64,000 nt of DNA from the NCBI GenBank assembly GCA_049472395.1, contig JBLIRR010000005.1, forward strand, positions 62,001 through 126,000, given 5' to 3'. How positions within the stretch are numbered: the first letter of the stretch is position 1; the number at the start of each line of letters is the position of its first letter. Below the pieces are notes generated by a model. The model was given only the letters and a program-made list of their open reading frames with translations, did not search any database and was not told where the DNA came from. Origin of the DNA: JBLIRR01 sp049472395 (GTDB lineage Bacteria; SZUA-182; DTGQ01; JBLIRR01). Made by a program: the position numbers and the translations under genes. Shown here one piece after another: positions 61,810 to 64,000 of the stretch.

Positions 61810-62604
61810 TTAGGATTTTTTGATAATTCTATAATGGAAAGCACGCTTTTGAAGCCACAGCACTCCCAGAATGTCAATAATGCCCACCCATAATCTACTA
61901 TTAATACTGTATTTTGTCCTCCCATATAGTCGTGGACCATGATTTACCGGTACCTCAATCAACTTATAGCCTTGCATAGCTACCAGAGTGGGAAAGAAGC
62001 GGTGCATACCAGCAAATAAAGGGAGAAAACGCACACATTCTCTTTTAAAAACGCGGGTTGAACACCCAACATCCCGTATGGTTTTGCCTGTAATCCAAGT
62101 GCGAGCGCTATTACCAATTTTAGAGGCAATTTTTCTCACCAGATTATCTTCCCGTTTCTTTCTATAACCATTGACCATGTCGACTCCTTGAGAATAGAGA
62201 ACATTGGCTAAATAAGGAATATCTGCCGGATCATTTTGAAGGTCCCCATCTAATGTAGCCAAAATGCTGCCTTTACTCTCCTTAAATCCTGCCCAGAGAG
62301 CGGCTGATTGCCCCGCATTATGTTCAAAAGAAAGATATCGATGGTGATGAGCGTCCCTTTGACAAAGTTCCTTTAGAATTGGCAGACTATGATCTGTCGA
62401 GCCATCATCGATCCAAATACATTCCCAGGACCATGGGCGTGTGTTCATGGCCTGATTGATCCTATCCTTTAATTCTTTGATACTCCCAGCTTCATCCTTA
62501 AGAGGAATAATAATCGAGATATCGATAAGTTGTGGTCTTAGTGGCTTTTCTTTATGAAAAATTATTTTAGCCGAGTCACTAATGATTTTTTTAATATATA
62601 TCAT
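61810..62604 (-). CDS. GT2-family polyprenyl-phosphate glycosyltransferase (ArnC/DPM-like)
   Basis: This 264-aa protein has a GT-A core: ISIIIPLKDEAGS, WIDDGSTDHS, and DGDLQNDPADI with the metal-binding DxD-like DGD. NAGQSAALWAGF and GCSTRVFKRECV follow. It transfers a sugar from a nucleotide to a polyprenyl phosphate, making the donor for the GT39 enzyme. No long C-terminal membrane pair is present, unlike larger family members. Together with the LAB_N and GT39 genes this forms a glycolipid modification operon. Confidence 0.87.
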   Translation of the reverse strand: MIYIKKIISDSAKIIFHKEKPLRPQLIDISIIIPLKDEAGSIKELKDRINQAMNTRPWSWECIWIDDGSTDHSLPILKELCQRDAHHHRYLSFEHNAGQSAALWAGFKESKGSILATLDGDLQNDPADIPYLANVLYSQGVDMVNGYRKKREDNLVRKIASKIGNSARTWITGKTIRDVGCSTRVFKRECVRFLPLFAGMHRFFPTLVAMQGYKLIEVPVNHGPRLYGRTKYSINSRLWVGIIDILGVLWLQKRAFHYRIIKKS

Positions 62605-62911
62605 CCCTCTTTTTTTCCTCTCATATCACTTCTTAAAGACCGTCTTGCTTTGTTTTGTAACTACTTAATATTACTACGCTATATGCATACGAAATACCAA
62701 GATATTCTATGAATTATGAACTTATTTTAAAATAAAATTATATTTAGAAAGGCACGAAGAAGAGAAAAATATTATAGATTTTATACGGAAGATATATACT
62801 GTTTATGACAAAAAGGCGCAGCTTTTCATTTACACAACAAATCCTTCATTACTACTTGCAGCTCTTTTTCCCAGAATCTTTTAATAAATTTATAAGAGGG
62901 TGGCAGCTTCC
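62605..62911. other. 307-bp intergenic region
   Basis: AT-rich spacer between two minus-strand genes. I see no gene, hairpin or promoter that can be supported. Confidence 0.4.
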
Positions 62912-63301
62912 TTAAGAATCCTGTTTTGAGAGCATCTTCTTATAATGGTCAGAATGGATTATTACTGTATTTTTTTTATCCATATCATTGCTGTTAGGGC
63001 CAGGATCGTTACTATCATGTAGAGAAAACTTTATTGAATGCTCTCCAATGAGAATCTCATCTCCATCTTTCAATTCATGTTGACGGATTTGTTTTTGATT
63101 CACATAAGTACCATTGGTACTACTTAAATCTTCGATAAGAATCTTATTTTTTTCTTTCATAATTATCGCATGGTGCTTTGAAACAGCATCATTATTGATT
63201 TTTATAAGGTTATCGGAATGTCGGCCAATAGTGATAAATTCATCATTTGTTATATATTGGTTGAGTATTTTACCTTTAAATTCGAGTATCATTTTAATCA
63301 T
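62912..63301 (-). CDS. FHA-domain protein
   Basis: This 129-aa protein is a single forkhead-associated domain, with FITIGRHSDN (GR), DAVSKHHAII (S..H) and EDLSSTNGTYVN, which bind phosphothreonine peptides. There are no other domains apart from a short basic tail. It is likely a cytoplasmic phosphothreonine reader; no Ser/Thr kinase gene is in the window. Start near AAGGAAATAGGC. Confidence 0.88.
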   Translation of the reverse strand: MIKMILEFKGKILNQYITNDEFITIGRHSDNLIKINNDAVSKHHAIIMKEKNKILIEDLSSTNGTYVNQKQIRQHELKDGDEILIGEHSIKFSLHDSNDPGPNSNDMDKKNTVIIHSDHYKKMLSKQDS

Positions 63302-63588
63302 TGCCTATTTCCTTAAATATATAATGATATAAAATTATTCCCTTATTATTTATATATCATATTATCGGTATAAATCATAAACTTATTTGATAAATTTATC
63401 TTATTTTATCAATATTATTTCTTGAGATTTTATTTCGAACTGCTTTGGAAGGTTGTGATGCCACTAGTTTTCTGCATATTTTTCTAAGCTAAGAAGCAAA
63501 AAAACTACCTATCTACCATTAAATTACTTTTTATTCCGATGAGAAAGAAGAGGGAACAGTAATTTAATGACAGAAGATGAGGAACACA

Positions 63589-63816
63589 ATGAGTAAAGAT
63601 AAAATACGTGTGCAGTTTGATATGAGTAAGGAGTCGGTTGAGAAACTTGACAACCTCTGCAGCAAGCTTTCGGCGCCTTCGCGCGCTCAGGTTGTTAAAA
63701 TGGCATTAGGCATACTCCATATACTCGTAGAGGAATTTAAAGATAAAGGAGTCCTCTATTTAGAAAGAAACGGTGAAAAAACACAAATCATTATTCCCGG
63801 TATAACGGGCACCTGA
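63589..63816 (+). CDS. Small ribbon-helix-helix-like protein
   Basis: ATG 63589 is preferred (GAGGAA 4 nt upstream) over 63577. The 75-aa product reads DKIRVQFDMSKESVEKLDNLCSKLSAPSRAQVVKMALGILHILVEEF, a CopG-type beta-strand and two-helix pattern, followed by KGVLYLERNGEKTQIIIPG. This layout is typical of small RHH DNA-binding proteins, including antitoxins, but no toxin gene is adjacent. Target unknown. Confidence 0.65.
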   Translation: MSKDKIRVQFDMSKESVEKLDNLCSKLSAPSRAQVVKMALGILHILVEEFKDKGVLYLERNGEKTQIIIPGITGT

Positions 63817-64000
63817 TAAGAGAAATAGCCACTGATTATTTTTTTTCCTTCCTTAAAGATTATCCCTACACATATAATTATTTGAGAAAAAATTATTTGA
63901 AAAATGAGTAATAATGGAGTATAATATACGTAGATAATACCATTTAAAAGAGGAGTTAGAATATACTGTAATGAGTAATATCCGAGGGCCCCCTTTATAA

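Overview
The window comes from a Gram-negative bacterium with low to moderate GC. The evidence is an MCE/Mla lipid-transport operon with an outer-membrane-type lipoprotein, a Lol-type ABC operon with a LolA-like protein and a beta-barrel, a lipid A-type glycosyltransferase cluster and many Sec signal peptides. PAS-containing hybrid histidine kinases, a selenocysteine peroxiredoxin, a cytochrome P460 and TPR-rich proteins recall Desulfobacterota (former Deltaproteobacteria). That placement is inference; no rRNA or tRNA gene was seen.

Layout. 1-5.1 kb: two-component signalling (two sister single-domain regulators, two hybrid kinases, a membrane zinc-ribbon protein). 5.4-9.4 kb: RsbW-like ATPase and STAS protein joined to an MCE lipid transporter. 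9.4-14.7 kb (minus): LolA-like protein, two FtsX-type permeases, ATPase and beta-barrel. 14.7-15.8 kb: long leader region with a strong promoter, a MITE-like element and tiny leader ORFs. 15.8-27.4 kb: the most striking region, twelve paralogous secreted proteins of about 190 aa that share PPYNxLWPLxSP and LPVQP motifs. Nine of them form a three-gene cassette (types A-B-C) repeated three times, and a sulfatase-fold TPR protein interrupts the array. 27.5-31.5 kb: a decayed TPR gene, a YiiX-like cysteine hydrolase, a CDP-alcohol phosphotransferase and a secreted tyrosine-phosphatase-like protein. 31.5-37.3 kb (minus): an accessory Hsp70 operon (TPR protein, J-like protein without HPD, GrpE, DnaK, zinc ribbon).

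37.4-38.1 kb (minus): a peroxiredoxin whose catalytic cysteine is an in-frame UGA followed by a SECIS-like hairpin, so a selenoprotein. 38.4-42.0 kb: two low-complexity Gly/Tyr-rich secreted proteins flanking a cytochrome P460/membrane protein pair. 42.4-43.6 kb: a tandem NDK-like protein. 44.0-44.3 kb: a MITE with a 10-bp target duplication. 44.3-52.2 kb (minus): a secreted HEFFH metalloprotease, a coiled-coil protein and a 1788-aa protein combining repeated beta-propeller-like segments with two P-loop ATPase modules. 52.8-58.8 kb: hybrid kinase, FmdB-type zinc ribbon, a decayed sensor-kinase gene and small secreted proteins. 58.8-62.6 kb: a flippase-like membrane protein and a GT2/LAB_N/GT39 glycolipid cluster. 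62.9-63.8 kb: FHA protein and a small RHH-like protein.

Recurrent themes are exported proteins of unknown role with long leaders carrying near-perfect Shine-Dalgarno sequences and mini-ORFs, dispersed palindromes, and signal transduction. The paralog array and the twin-ATPase propeller protein are the best candidates for undescribed systems; the selenoprotein is the clearest feature that automatic annotation would break.
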